A stretch of 64,000 nt of DNA from BRHc4a sp049323755 (GTDB lineage Bacteria > Bacillota > Desulfotomaculia > Desulfotomaculales > Desulfocucumaceae): contig JBMOPE010000006.1 of assembly GCA_049323755.1 (NCBI GenBank), positions 1 to 64,000 on the forward strand. Reading direction: 5' to 3'. A program made the translations under genes and the position numbers. Position 1 is the first letter of the stretch; each line of letters begins with the position of its first letter. Below, piece by piece: positions 7,878 through 15,507 of this stretch. Below the pieces are notes generated by a model. That model ran no database searches. It was not told the DNA's origin and worked only from the letters and a program-made list of their open reading frames with translations.

Positions 7878-8666
7878 TCACTTCCCCGACGGGCTGTAGT
7901 GTCTTTTAAGCCAGCTGGATAGCCCGTCAAGCCCCGGAAACATAACCCTCTCCGTGATGTTGGCCTGATCCAGCTTATCCCGGACCTCCCATTTAAGTGA
8001 AGCCGGTATGATAATCCGGTAAAACAAATCCGGGTGCCCCATAAGCCAGTCGTCCAGCAACGCCTTATTGCTGGAAATCATTGAAAAAAGAGCGTACTGG
8101 TTTATAATCCTGTCATCCAGTGACGGAGGTTCAAAAAAGACCACAAAGTTTTCAGGCGCCAGTCCGTCTAATTCCGGAAGGCTGGAGGCTGCCCGGGACA
8201 GCATTTCAACCGTGAACCCGTTGGCCCCTTCCCGCTCCAGTATCCCCTTCAGTACATCCGGCAGGAACTGGTGGGCCTTAACATAATCCACGCACCAGAT
8301 AACCCCGTCAAGGTCAAACTTTTCATAATTGGCGGTAGCGAAGTGCATTGCCACGTAGGGTGAAAAGGTCCAGTCAAGCAGCCGCGTGGGAAGGCCATGG
8401 TGTTGAGCCACTGCAAGCCAGTTCCAAAAAGAGTCCCCGCTTACTGCATCCCTGTGGGCATACTTCCTGAAGTTCCTCAAAATATGGTGCTCAAGCTTGT
8501 CATATTGGCCCTCAAGCCTTATGAGACTTGTCTTTAACTGGTAGAAGGCGTCCGACAGACCCCTGTATACGTAGTCCGAACGAAAACGCTTCAGAGGCTC
8601 CTGCCAGGAACCTTCAAAAACCAGTTCATTTAACTGAACCCAGCTTTTCACCCTTATATCCTTCAC
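7878..8666 (-). CDS. FRG domain protein
   Basis: About 262 residues. The FRG signature is clear: YVYRGLSDAFYQLKTSLIR near residue 30, followed by AQHHGLPTRLLDWT and PYVAMHFA around residues 80-105. FRG proteins are widespread, often sit in accessory or defence-associated regions and have no established activity. The frame stays open upstream to 8879, but that extension does not resemble the family. The GTG at 8666 with a GGGGGCGGG stretch 5 bases upstream is my choice; another GTG lies 15 bases further in. It lies alone between the sporulation pair and a repeat element, which suggests an acquired gene. Confidence 0.82.
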   Translation of the reverse strand: MKDIRVKSWVQLNELVFEGSWQEPLKRFRSDYVYRGLSDAFYQLKTSLIRLEGQYDKLEHHILRNFRKYAHRDAVSGDSFWNWLAVAQHHGLPTRLLDWTFSPYVAMHFATANYEKFDLDGVIWCVDYVKAHQFLPDVLKGILEREGANGFTVEMLSRAASSLPELDGLAPENFVVFFEPPSLDDRIINQYALFSMISSNKALLDDWLMGHPDLFYRIIIPASLKWEVRDKLDQANITERVMFPGLDGLSSWLKRHYSPSGK

Positions 8667-8853
8667 ACAACCCGCCCCCTGTGGTAGTCCTGATCTCACC
8701 CTTTCTTTGTGGTTTTCTTTATTTATTATAAAAATCCTCCGAAGAGTGATTACATTTATTACAACCCGGATTTCAGCAACCATTGCGGCATCCACCCGCA
8801 TTATAGTAGAATAATTTACGTGAGGGCTTAAGAAGGGCAAGGTGCTTACTTTA

Positions 8854-9063
8854 ATGGGAAAAGAAGAAAAGCAGGGCAAAGTATATCAGTTCGACCCTGG
8901 CAGAAAAAAGAGGCTTAAGTCTGTAAAGTACGTTTCCCCTGAAAAGAAACAGCTATTTCAGGACAGAAGACAGTCTAAAACGGATAAAAAGAATTTTTAT
9001 ATAGGTGTGGCTGTGTTCATTCTTATTGTAGCCGCGCTAAGTTATTTCCGGTTAAGATTTTAA
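8854..9063 (+). CDS. small single-span membrane protein, unknown
   Basis: 69 residues from ATG 8854, with AAGGTG about 9 bases upstream; a GTG at 8842 is possible. The first 45 residues are highly basic and hydrophilic (GKVYQFDPGRKKRLKSVKYV), followed by one predicted membrane segment (IGVAVFILIVAALSYF) and a short RLRF tail. The topology suggests a cytoplasmic basic domain anchored in the membrane. It converges with rodA across a repeat element and terminator, and diverges from the FRG gene. I do not recognise the family. Confidence 0.6.
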   Translation: MGKEEKQGKVYQFDPGRKKRLKSVKYVSPEKKQLFQDRRQSKTDKKNFYIGVAVFILIVAALSYFRLRF

Positions 9064-9070
9064 ATAAAAA

Positions 9071-9245
9071 AGCATTATTCATGGGTCCGGAATTAGGAAT
9101 TGGGAATTGGGAATTGGGAATTGGGAATTGGGAATTGGGAATTTTCATACACAAAAAATACCCGCGTAAATTGCGGGTATTTTTTTATAACTTTGTACTT
9201 CTCCTGTCTCCTGTCTCCTGACAGTAGATCCTTTCAGTATTAGCT
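9071..9245. repeat. heptamer-repeat element, copy B
   Basis: It starts with the shared left end AGCATTATTCATGGGTCCGG (9071-9090), continues with one GGAATTA and six or seven GGAATTG units to about 9144, and contains a terminator hairpin. It then shows three CTCCTGT units (9201-9221) and ends with CAGTATTAGC (9235-9244) three bases from the rodA stop codon. It fills the whole space between two convergent genes. Confidence 0.7.
9153..9186. terminator. bidirectional Rho-independent terminator
   Basis: AAAAAATACCCGC (9153-9165) pairs with GCGGGTATTTTTT (9173-9185) around a 7-base loop. Poly-T tails on both strands suit it to end both the small membrane-protein gene and rodA. Confidence 0.85.
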
Positions 9246-9246
9246 A

Positions 9247-10623
9247 TCAAAATATCAGCTTCTGCCTTCTTATATATACATTGAGTAGGAGCCCCAGGGC
9301 TGCCAGGTTCATTATCATGTTGCTGCCCCCATAGCTGAACAGCGGGAGGGGAATTCCCGTAACAGGGGCAATCCCGGCAGTCATGGCGATATTCACTATA
9401 ATGTGAAATGCGAATAGAGATACTACACCGCTGGCCAGGAGCATTCCGTATACATCCCTGGCCAGCGTGATTATTGTAATCCCCCTGTACAGGATAAAAA
9501 AGTACATTCCCAGCATCACTGTGACTCCTATAAAGCCGTATTCCTCGCCAACCACTGAAAAGATAAAGTCGGTATGCCTAATTGGCAGAAAAGTGTAGTG
9601 GCTCTGGGTGCCCCCCAGGAGGCCTTTTCCGGTCAGGCCTCCTGACCCGATTGCGATACGGGACTGCCAGACATGATAGCCGGAGCCCAGCAGGTCACTT
9701 TCAGGGTTCATAAAGGTGGTAAGCCTTGTCATCTGGTACTCCTTAAGGGTAGCTTTATGAAATTTATCATGCTTTTCCTTAATCGGCTGATGCTGTTCTT
9801 TTAATACTTCCAGATAGCCGCTCAGTCCCTTTGCGGTGGTGTCAAAGCCCTTTGCCTTTATATCATTCATTATTTGCGGGTCATTCCTCAGGTACCAGTC
9901 ACTGCCGCTTAGGGCCTTGCTTACATATGTGATCTTTTTTTGCATCTCAACATCAGGACTATGGAGCGACAGGTGAACACTGTATATTGACACAGCCAAC
10001 ACCAGTCCCGCTCCTATAATACCCACCAGTATTGAAGGCCTTGCGCCGGCCACAAAGAGCATCCCGAACATTATGGCCACGAAGGCCAGGGATGTGCCCA
10101 GATCAGGCTGTTTTAAAATAAGCAGCATGGGAATACCCACATAAATAAAGCAGGGTATTAATTCTTTTAAGGTGTTCAGCCTGCCCTGCCTCTTGGCAAG
10201 AAAATCGGCAAAGGCAACTATTATAATGAGCTTTGCAAATTCAGAAGGCTGAAAGGAAAAGGGCCCGATATAGATCCACCTCTGCGCCCCCAGGGCGGTG
10301 TGGCCCACAAAAATCACCGCCAGCAGCATGGCCAGGTTAATGACATAGATGTGCTTTGTGTATTTCGCCATGTCCTCGTAATCAATGTAAATAATCACCA
10401 GGGCCGCGATAATCCCTATAAATATCCAGGCCAACTGCTTTACTACATACTCAAAGTCAAGGTGGATAAGCCTGAATAGTACATTCAGGTTCTGTATCTT
10501 TTCCATAGAGGAGTCGTTGAACTCAAGGGTGGCGCTGCCAATGTTTATTAGGCTGAAGATCAGAAGTGCGAATGTCACCAACACAAGCGGGTAATCAAGA
10601 CTTCTTATGATACGCCTGAACAA
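9247..10623 (-). CDS. rodA: RodA-type SEDS peptidoglycan glycosyltransferase
   Basis: 458 residues, longer than the usual 370-420. About ten membrane segments are visible. SEDS signatures include GAQRWIYIGPFSFQPSEFAK (112-131), the region around D310 in NPESDLLGSGY, which matches the catalytic aspartate segment, and SYGGSNM near the C-terminus. The extra length is a hydrophilic extracytoplasmic insertion at about 221-297 and an enlarged first loop (about 33-58). RodA polymerises glycan strands with a class B penicillin-binding protein. Its place downstream of mreBCD-mrdA-minCDE supports the elongation role over FtsW or SpoVE. The TTG start has AAAGGGG 8 bases upstream. A 380-base gap to minE suggests a separate promoter. 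Confidence 0.9.
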   Translation of the reverse strand: MFRRIIRSLDYPLVLVTFALLIFSLINIGSATLEFNDSSMEKIQNLNVLFRLIHLDFEYVVKQLAWIFIGIIAALVIIYIDYEDMAKYTKHIYVINLAMLLAVIFVGHTALGAQRWIYIGPFSFQPSEFAKLIIIVAFADFLAKRQGRLNTLKELIPCFIYVGIPMLLILKQPDLGTSLAFVAIMFGMLFVAGARPSILVGIIGAGLVLAVSIYSVHLSLHSPDVEMQKKITYVSKALSGSDWYLRNDPQIMNDIKAKGFDTTAKGLSGYLEVLKEQHQPIKEKHDKFHKATLKEYQMTRLTTFMNPESDLLGSGYHVWQSRIAIGSGGLTGKGLLGGTQSHYTFLPIRHTDFIFSVVGEEYGFIGVTVMLGMYFFILYRGITIITLARDVYGMLLASGVVSLFAFHIIVNIAMTAGIAPVTGIPLPLFSYGGSNMIMNLAALGLLLNVYIRRQKLIF

Positions 10624-10848
10624 TTAAATTACCCCTTTCCGTAAAGAAAGCTTTAATATCGGGGCAATACAAGTATTCAAGTACAATACTGACATACTGC
10701 CAATAATATATTATATAACTTTCTGCATTCTCTTTCGATATGTTTTTTCTGGCAGCCAATTATAGAGTAATCATCAATCTCAGCTTTACTCAAATCAATA
10801 AAATGATAAAAGGAATGGCAAAAACTATTCTGACTCCTGTATAATTGA

Positions 10849-10898
10849 GGACATTCCTGTCCCTAAAGGAATACTCAAGCTTCAGCAGGTGTGTCCCC
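10849..10898. repeat. dispersed 50-bp repeat (copy 1) with GGACA/TGTCC ends
   Basis: GGACATTCCTGTCC through CTTCAGCAGGTGTGTCCCC is about 90% identical to 61497-61548. Its ends are inverted (ACATTCC...GTGTGTCCCC). Both copies lie next to gene 3' ends or regulatory gaps. Confidence 0.7.
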
Positions 10899-10903
10899 TT
10901 TTC

Positions 10904-10946
10904 TCTGATTCTGAATTCCGACAGTATAAGAATTTCAGTATAAGCC
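10904..10946. repeat. heptamer-type array with CAGTATAAGC end motif
   Basis: TCTGATTCTGAATTCCGACAG is followed by ATAAGAATTTCAGTATAAGC. The same end motif appears at 52128-52154, and in altered form at 9221-9244 and 31344-31373. Confidence 0.6.
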
Positions 10947-10963
10947 TAATCAGAGTATTTAAC

Positions 10964-10995
10964 AAAATAAGGCAGGGAATACCCTGCCTTATTTT
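10964..10995 (-). terminator. Rho-independent terminator after minE
   Basis: A 14-bp perfect stem, AAAATAAGGCAGGG (10964-10977) with CCCTGCCTTATTTT (10982-10995), has loop AATA. It lies 6 bases past the minE stop and closes the minCDE unit. Confidence 0.9.
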
Positions 10996-11001
10996 ATATT
11001 T

Positions 11002-11277
11002 CTATGAAACACTGGCCGGTCTCTTTACATTTTTAATGGGTATGTTGGCTATAAGGGCCACCTGATTATCTGAGTTTTCAAAATTGACCTCCAGAGAATC
11101 CTCGTCAATTTCCATGTAGTTTGATATTACTTTTATCAAGTCGGACTTTAGTGACTGCAATATCTGAGGAGAAACACTGGAACGGTCGTGAACCAGCACC
11201 AGCCGGAGTCTTTCCTTGGCAATATTTTTGCTGGCACTACTCTCCCTGCTGAATATACGGGTAATAAAATCCAGCAC
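11002..11277 (-). CDS. minE: cell division topological specificity factor MinE
   Basis: About 91 residues from the GTG at 11277, giving MLDFITRIFSRESSASKNIAKERL, which matches the membrane-targeting N-terminus and anti-MinCD helix of MinE (RLRLVLVHDRS). The C-terminal dimer region follows (DLIKVISNYMEIDEDSLEVNFE). MinE displaces MinC from MinD and stimulates its ATPase to drive pole-to-pole oscillation. The ribosome binding site GGAAGGGGTG lies upstream; the GTG at 11286 sits inside it and is less likely. MinE instead of DivIVA/MinJ is typical of clostridia-like Firmicutes. Confidence 0.92.
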   Translation of the reverse strand: MLDFITRIFSRESSASKNIAKERLRLVLVHDRSSVSPQILQSLKSDLIKVISNYMEIDEDSLEVNFENSDNQVALIANIPIKNVKRPASVS

Positions 11278-11295
11278 CGTTTTCACCCCTTCCGT

Positions 11296-12087
11296 TTATT
11301 TAAGACCGATCATGCGGCGAATTTTGCTCATAAAACCGCCTTCTTCCAGCGAAAGAAGAGGAACCTGCTCACCGGTTATCCGGCGCACAATGTTCCGGTA
11401 GGCCATTCCGGACCGGGAACGGTCGTCAGTTACAACAGGCTCGCCCCTGTTAGTTGTTATTACCACCATTTCATCCTCCGGAACAACACCCAGAAGGTCG
11501 ATGGCCAGAATATCAATTATATCGTCTATGCTCATCATGTCCCCGGCCTTCACCATTTTGTAGCGGACACGGTTGACAATAAGCTTGGGCTCCCTTAGCT
11601 CAGCGGCCTCCAGAAGGCCTACAATGCGGTCTGCGTCCCTGACAGCCGAAACCTCTGGTGTAGTCACCACGATTGCCCTGTCAGCGCCTGCTATGGCGTT
11701 TTTAAAGCCCTGTTCGATGCCCGCGGGGCAATCAATGATAACATAGTCAAACTCCTGCCTTAAGTCCTCACAAAGCTCCTTCATCTGTTCGGGGTTTACA
11801 GCGGTTTTATCTTTTGTCTGGGCAGCAGGTAATAAAAACATCCCCTCAAAACGCTTGTCCTTTATTAAAGCCTGGCGAAGCCTGCAGTGCCCGCCAGTAA
11901 CATCGGTGATGTCATAAACTATTCTATTTTCAAGGCCTAGAACGACATCAAGGTTACGCAGCCCTATATCGGCGTCCACCAGGGCTACCTTGTGCCCCGC
12001 CTGGGCCAGCCCTGTTCCAATATTGGCAGTGGTTGTTGTTTTGCCAACACCACCTTTTCCTGAAGTTACAACAATTACCTCACCCAT
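11296..12087 (-). CDS. minD: septum site-determining ATPase MinD
   Basis: 263 residues from ATG 12087, which has GGGAGG 8-9 bases upstream; the open frame extends 12 codons further without support. The deviant Walker A GKGGVGKT lies at 10-17, the switch region VDADIGLRNLDVVLG near 38-52, and DYVIIDCPAGIEQGF follows. A C-terminal amphipathic helix (FMSKIRRMIGLK) would bind the membrane. MinD recruits MinC to the membrane to block polar division. It lies 18 bases upstream of minE and 55 bases after minC, so all three are one unit. Confidence 0.96.
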   Translation of the reverse strand: MGEVIVVTSGKGGVGKTTTTANIGTGLAQAGHKVALVDADIGLRNLDVVLGLENRIVYDITDVTGGHCRLRQALIKDKRFEGMFLLPAAQTKDKTAVNPEQMKELCEDLRQEFDYVIIDCPAGIEQGFKNAIAGADRAIVVTTPEVSAVRDADRIVGLLEAAELREPKLIVNRVRYKMVKAGDMMSIDDIIDILAIDLLGVVPEDEMVVITTNRGEPVVTDDRSRSGMAYRNIVRRITGEQVPLLSLEEGGFMSKIRRMIGLK

Positions 12088-12142
12088 TGTGTGTCCTCCC
12101 TCGTACTGGCGCTTTATTAGCAATAATAATTTCCATCACTTT

Positions 12143-12547
12143 TTACCTCATTCGGTCCGCCCCGGTATGGTAGCTTTCTATTGTTACCACACCATTCTTT
12201 ATCCTGGCCATTTCCGGGAAATTACCCGGTGAAACCTCATCATCCGGCGGCCGGGTAATGTGATTCGCTATCCTTAGCTGAGTGGGAAGAAGGCGGAAAG
12301 CCATTACCATGGCGCTCTCATTCCCGTCTGCACCGGCATGAACCATTCCTCTCATCTGCCCCATCACAACAACATGACCGGTGGCCACCACCTCAGCGCC
12401 CGGGTTGACATCCCCCATAACAATAACATTGCCGTCGTAGTAGAACTTTTGCCCGGACCTGAGAGTCCTCCTGATTAGGATAGTATTTTCATCCCCTTCG
12501 ATATCATCCTGAAACTGGGTGCCCGGGGTGCTCCTAACTGTGTCCAA
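12143..12547 (-). CDS. minC: MinC, C-terminal-domain-only form
   Basis: 134 residues, against 210-230 for typical MinC. Residues about 18-125 match the MinC C-terminal beta-helix (TLRSGQKFYYDGNVIVMGDV, GAEVVATGHVVVMG, AMVMAFRLLPTQLRIA), which binds MinD and dimerises. The N-terminal FtsZ-antagonising domain is absent. The TTG start is supported by GAGGTGGG 7 bases upstream, and only 137 bases, including a terminator, separate it from mrdA, so no missing exon-like part is hidden there. Either the N-terminal function is provided elsewhere or this lineage works with a short MinC. Confidence 0.88.
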   Translation of the reverse strand: MDTVRSTPGTQFQDDIEGDENTILIRRTLRSGQKFYYDGNVIVMGDVNPGAEVVATGHVVVMGQMRGMVHAGADGNESAMVMAFRLLPTQLRIANHITRPPDDEVSPGNFPEMARIKNGVVTIESYHTGADRMR

Positions 12548-12634
12548 AAATATCCCACCTCAAACAAAAAGCTGGTTATTGAATTCTACAGCAGGAAACC
12601 AAATCCTTCTAACAAAAACCAACAAAAAACAATA

Positions 12635-12668
12635 AAAGTACCGGAGTATACAAAACCCCCGGTACTTT
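12635..12668 (-). terminator. Rho-independent terminator after mrdA
   Basis: AAAGTACCGG (12635-12644) pairs with CCGGTACTTT (12659-12668). On the minus strand a T-rich run follows (TATTGTTTTTTG). It separates mreBCD-mrdA from minCDE. Confidence 0.8.
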
Positions 12669-12684
12669 CAATAAAAATATTTGA

Positions 12685-14940
12685 TTAATGATTATGGGCA
12701 GGCGTTTCAGGCGGCTGCGGAGGGCTACTTGAGCCTCCTGTGGGATTCTGAACTGTATTTCTTCCTGTTGCGGGTGAATTAACCGGGAGAGAACCGTTGT
12801 TTTCCGGCGCGGCTCCGGCATTACCTTCCCGGCTGCCCCCATTGCCGCCCGTACCTCCGCTACCTGGAGCAGGAGGGACTATATTTCCCTGGGGCTGTTC
12901 TGTCCTGTTATTTTCCCCGCCGGTTCCCGGCTCCGGAATTTCCGGGCTGCTGTTTACCGCACCTGTTCCCTGTCCGGTGGGCGTTGTTGCCCCACCACCA
13001 GCCGGCTGATTCCGGTTCTGTGACGGGACGGCAACCGGCGGAGCCTGCTGTGACGGCTCCGGCTGGACGGGGAGACCGGGCTGTTTGCCCTCGGCGTCAT
13101 CTTTTTTATTCTGGAAATATGCATCCAGTATTTTTCTTGCCGCCGGCCCGGCTATGCCGCTGCCCTTGCCACCGTACTCTATTATCACCGAAACAGCTAT
13201 TTCCGGGTTCTCATAAGGGGCGTAGGCCACAAAGAGGGCATGGTTGTTCTTGGCGGCGTCACCCACCTCGGCGGTACCGGTTTTGGCGGCCCCGGTAAAA
13301 GGAGCGCCCCAGAATACCCCGGAGGCCGTTCCACCGTTTATTGTTACCTCGTACATTCCCTGCCTGATAACATCCAAGGTCTGACTGGACACGTTAACCT
13401 TTTTGTTAACTTCGGGCTGGAAGCTATTTAGCTCTGTGCCGTCAGGACCAATCACCTTTTTTACCAGGTGGGGCCGGTATAATGTCCCGCCGTTGGCTAT
13501 TGAGGCGGTGTAATTAGCCAGCTGAAGTGCTGTAACTTTGGTCTCCTGCTGCCCTATGGCCATATCCATGCTGTCATATTCCCGCCACTGAGACTCCCAT
13601 TCGTTTCCAGCCCATATTTTTTTCTTTATTTCCCTGGAGGCAATCCTACCTTTCTCTTCTCCTGGAAGTTCGATTCCGGTAAGCTCGCCCATTCCGAATT
13701 CCGCAGCGTATTTACCCATAAGCTCCGGCCCGGTCTGAACGCCATACATGTAAAAGTACGTATCACAGGAATCCTTGATGGCCTTTACCATATTGACAAT
13801 TCCGTGGCCACCCGGTTTCCAGTCCTTCTTATACTTGTAATAGCCCGGGTCGGCAATGGAGTCACTGGGCTTAACTTTTTTACCTTCAAGAAAGGCGGAG
13901 GCGGTTGCCATCTTAAAAGTGGACCCCGGAGTAAAGGTTGTTTGTATGGCATGATTTCTGAGCGCCCTCATACTTAGCAGCTCACTGTATTTATTGGCGG
14001 GGAGGGGCCCGGAAAAAATATTAAGGTCATAGGAGGGGACCGATGCCATGGCCAGAATTTCACCGGTTTTCACATCCATTACCACTGCTGCGCCGGCAAT
14101 GGACTTGCCCGGGGGAACCTTCGAATAGCCAAGCTTTCTGGCCTGCTCTATTTGCCCTATCACAGCGTCCTGGGCCGCTCTCTGAAGTCGGTGGTCTATG
14201 GAAAGTATAAGGTTATTGCCCGGAACAGGCTGCTTTAACCCAAGGTCCCTTACCGGGTGACCCTGGGCATCGACCTCCACCTGCCTGGCGCCGTCAACCC
14301 CGCGCAAATATCCTTCATAGGCAAACTCAATTCCAACCTGCCCAAAGGAATCTCCCAGCTTGTAGCCTTCATCCTTGTGGGCTTCAAGCTGCTCACCTGT
14401 TATTTCCCGCACATAACCCAGCACCTCGCCCATGAGATCTCCAAAGGGATATGAGCGAACAGGCTCTATATCAATATTTACACCTGGCAGTTCCAGGCGG
14501 TGCTCTTCAATTTTGTTAATGGTCTCCTGGGATACGTCAGCGGCCACCCTTACTGGCTCATAAAGCCTCTTGTGATCTTTTATTTTCTCCTGAATGTCCT
14601 TTTCTATTTGCTGTGCAGTCATCCCATCGAAATTAACCTCGCCCTCCAGCAGGGAGGCCAGGTTCTTTATGACAATATCGGAGTCCTGCAGTCCCAGGTA
14701 GACCAGTGAAACGGTATAAACAGGCTTGTTGCTGACGATCCGGACGCCGTTCCGGTCAATAATCTCACCTCTGGGCGCTTCCACCTTAATAAGCCTCTGG
14801 TGGTTCTGCGTGGCCAGGGTGCGGTAGCGGTTAGCCTCCAGTATTTGCATGTATCCCAGTCTGCCTACCAGTATTACAAAAAATATCGCCACGAGGCAGG
14901 TATATATCTTCATTTTTTTTTCGATTAGTTTCTTATCCAC
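12685..14940 (-). CDS. mrdA: class B penicillin-binding protein 2, elongation type
   Basis: 751 residues from GTG 14940; the frame runs open to 15000 but has no ribosome binding site there. A single membrane anchor lies near 15-35, the dimerisation domain follows (APRGEIIDRNGVRIVSNKPV), and the transpeptidase domain carries STFK (about residue 337), SCDTYFY and KTGTAE. The last ~140 residues are a low-complexity tail rich in Pro, Gly, Asn and Gln ending PAHNH, unusual for the family and probably exposed outside the cell. It works with RodA and MreBCD in side-wall synthesis. It follows mreD by 66 bases. Confidence 0.93.
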   Translation of the reverse strand: MDKKLIEKKMKIYTCLVAIFFVILVGRLGYMQILEANRYRTLATQNHQRLIKVEAPRGEIIDRNGVRIVSNKPVYTVSLVYLGLQDSDIVIKNLASLLEGEVNFDGMTAQQIEKDIQEKIKDHKRLYEPVRVAADVSQETINKIEEHRLELPGVNIDIEPVRSYPFGDLMGEVLGYVREITGEQLEAHKDEGYKLGDSFGQVGIEFAYEGYLRGVDGARQVEVDAQGHPVRDLGLKQPVPGNNLILSIDHRLQRAAQDAVIGQIEQARKLGYSKVPPGKSIAGAAVVMDVKTGEILAMASVPSYDLNIFSGPLPANKYSELLSMRALRNHAIQTTFTPGSTFKMATASAFLEGKKVKPSDSIADPGYYKYKKDWKPGGHGIVNMVKAIKDSCDTYFYMYGVQTGPELMGKYAAEFGMGELTGIELPGEEKGRIASREIKKKIWAGNEWESQWREYDSMDMAIGQQETKVTALQLANYTASIANGGTLYRPHLVKKVIGPDGTELNSFQPEVNKKVNVSSQTLDVIRQGMYEVTINGGTASGVFWGAPFTGAAKTGTAEVGDAAKNNHALFVAYAPYENPEIAVSVIIEYGGKGSGIAGPAARKILDAYFQNKKDDAEGKQPGLPVQPEPSQQAPPVAVPSQNRNQPAGGGATTPTGQGTGAVNSSPEIPEPGTGGENNRTEQPQGNIVPPAPGSGGTGGNGGSREGNAGAAPENNGSLPVNSPATGRNTVQNPTGGSSSPPQPPETPAHNH

Positions 14941-15006
14941 GGCTGCGCCCTTTCTAGAATTATTGAAGGGAACGGTGTGCGAATTAATCCATGCATACAA
15001 AAACGG

Positions 15007-15507
15007 TCAGACAATTTTGCCCTGCAGAAGACCTTTCTGGTTAGACCTGTAAAATCTCTGGTAAAAGAAGGGAACAAGCAGGGCCGTATATGTGGCTGTA
15101 GGCAATATCACCCAGAAAATGGCAACCACCGGTGAAATATTAACATCAACAAATGACAGAAGTATATAAGTTATTGCCTGGGAAGCGAAGGAGGAAAGCC
15201 AGACAAGAAAAATCATTATAATTGAACTGTCCTTATATAGTTTTGACTGTGTAAGCCCCACCAGGTACCCGGTTATCATAAGGGCAAGAGCGTTCATTCC
15301 AATATAGCTGCCGGTGGCAATATCCTCAAAAATCCCACCAAGAAAACCACCCATAGCTCCCTCCCTGTGCCCTTTTAAAAAAGCGTTAAAAGCTACTATC
15401 ATCAGGACAAGGTCAGGCTTTACCCCAAATAAAGGGAAAAAATTAAGCAGGGTAACCTGAAAAAATATTGCTATGGCCATTATCGACAGCAAAACAAAAA
15501 GCCTCAC
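15007..15507 (-). CDS. mreD: rod shape-determining protein MreD
   Basis: 166 residues, almost entirely hydrophobic with five or six membrane segments, as in MreD. Recognisable stretches include FPLFGVKPDLVLMIVAFNAF and GAMGGFLGGIFEDI. MreD is a membrane component of the elongasome and bridges MreC to MreB. The GTG start overlaps the mreC stop by 4 bases (translational coupling). Confidence 0.92.
   Translation of the reverse strand: MRLFVLLSIMAIAIFFQVTLLNFFPLFGVKPDLVLMIVAFNAFLKGHREGAMGGFLGGIFEDIATGSYIGMNALALMITGYLVGLTQSKLYKDSSIIMIFLVWLSSFASQAITYILLSFVDVNISPVVAIFWVILPTATYTALLVPFFYQRFYRSNQKGLLQGKIV

Larger units (their letters stand above)
10624..10963. other. intergenic region between rodA and minE
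   Basis: No supported gene. It holds the rodA upstream region (AT-rich, about 10640-10830), a dispersed 50-base repeat at 10849-10898, and a heptamer-type array with its end motif (10904-10946, containing GAATTCCGACAG and TCAGTATAAGC). Confidence 0.6.

Noticed and set aside
9088..9144. GGAATTG array as a CRISPR array
   Set aside because: Units are 7 bases with no spacers and no cas genes anywhere in the window.
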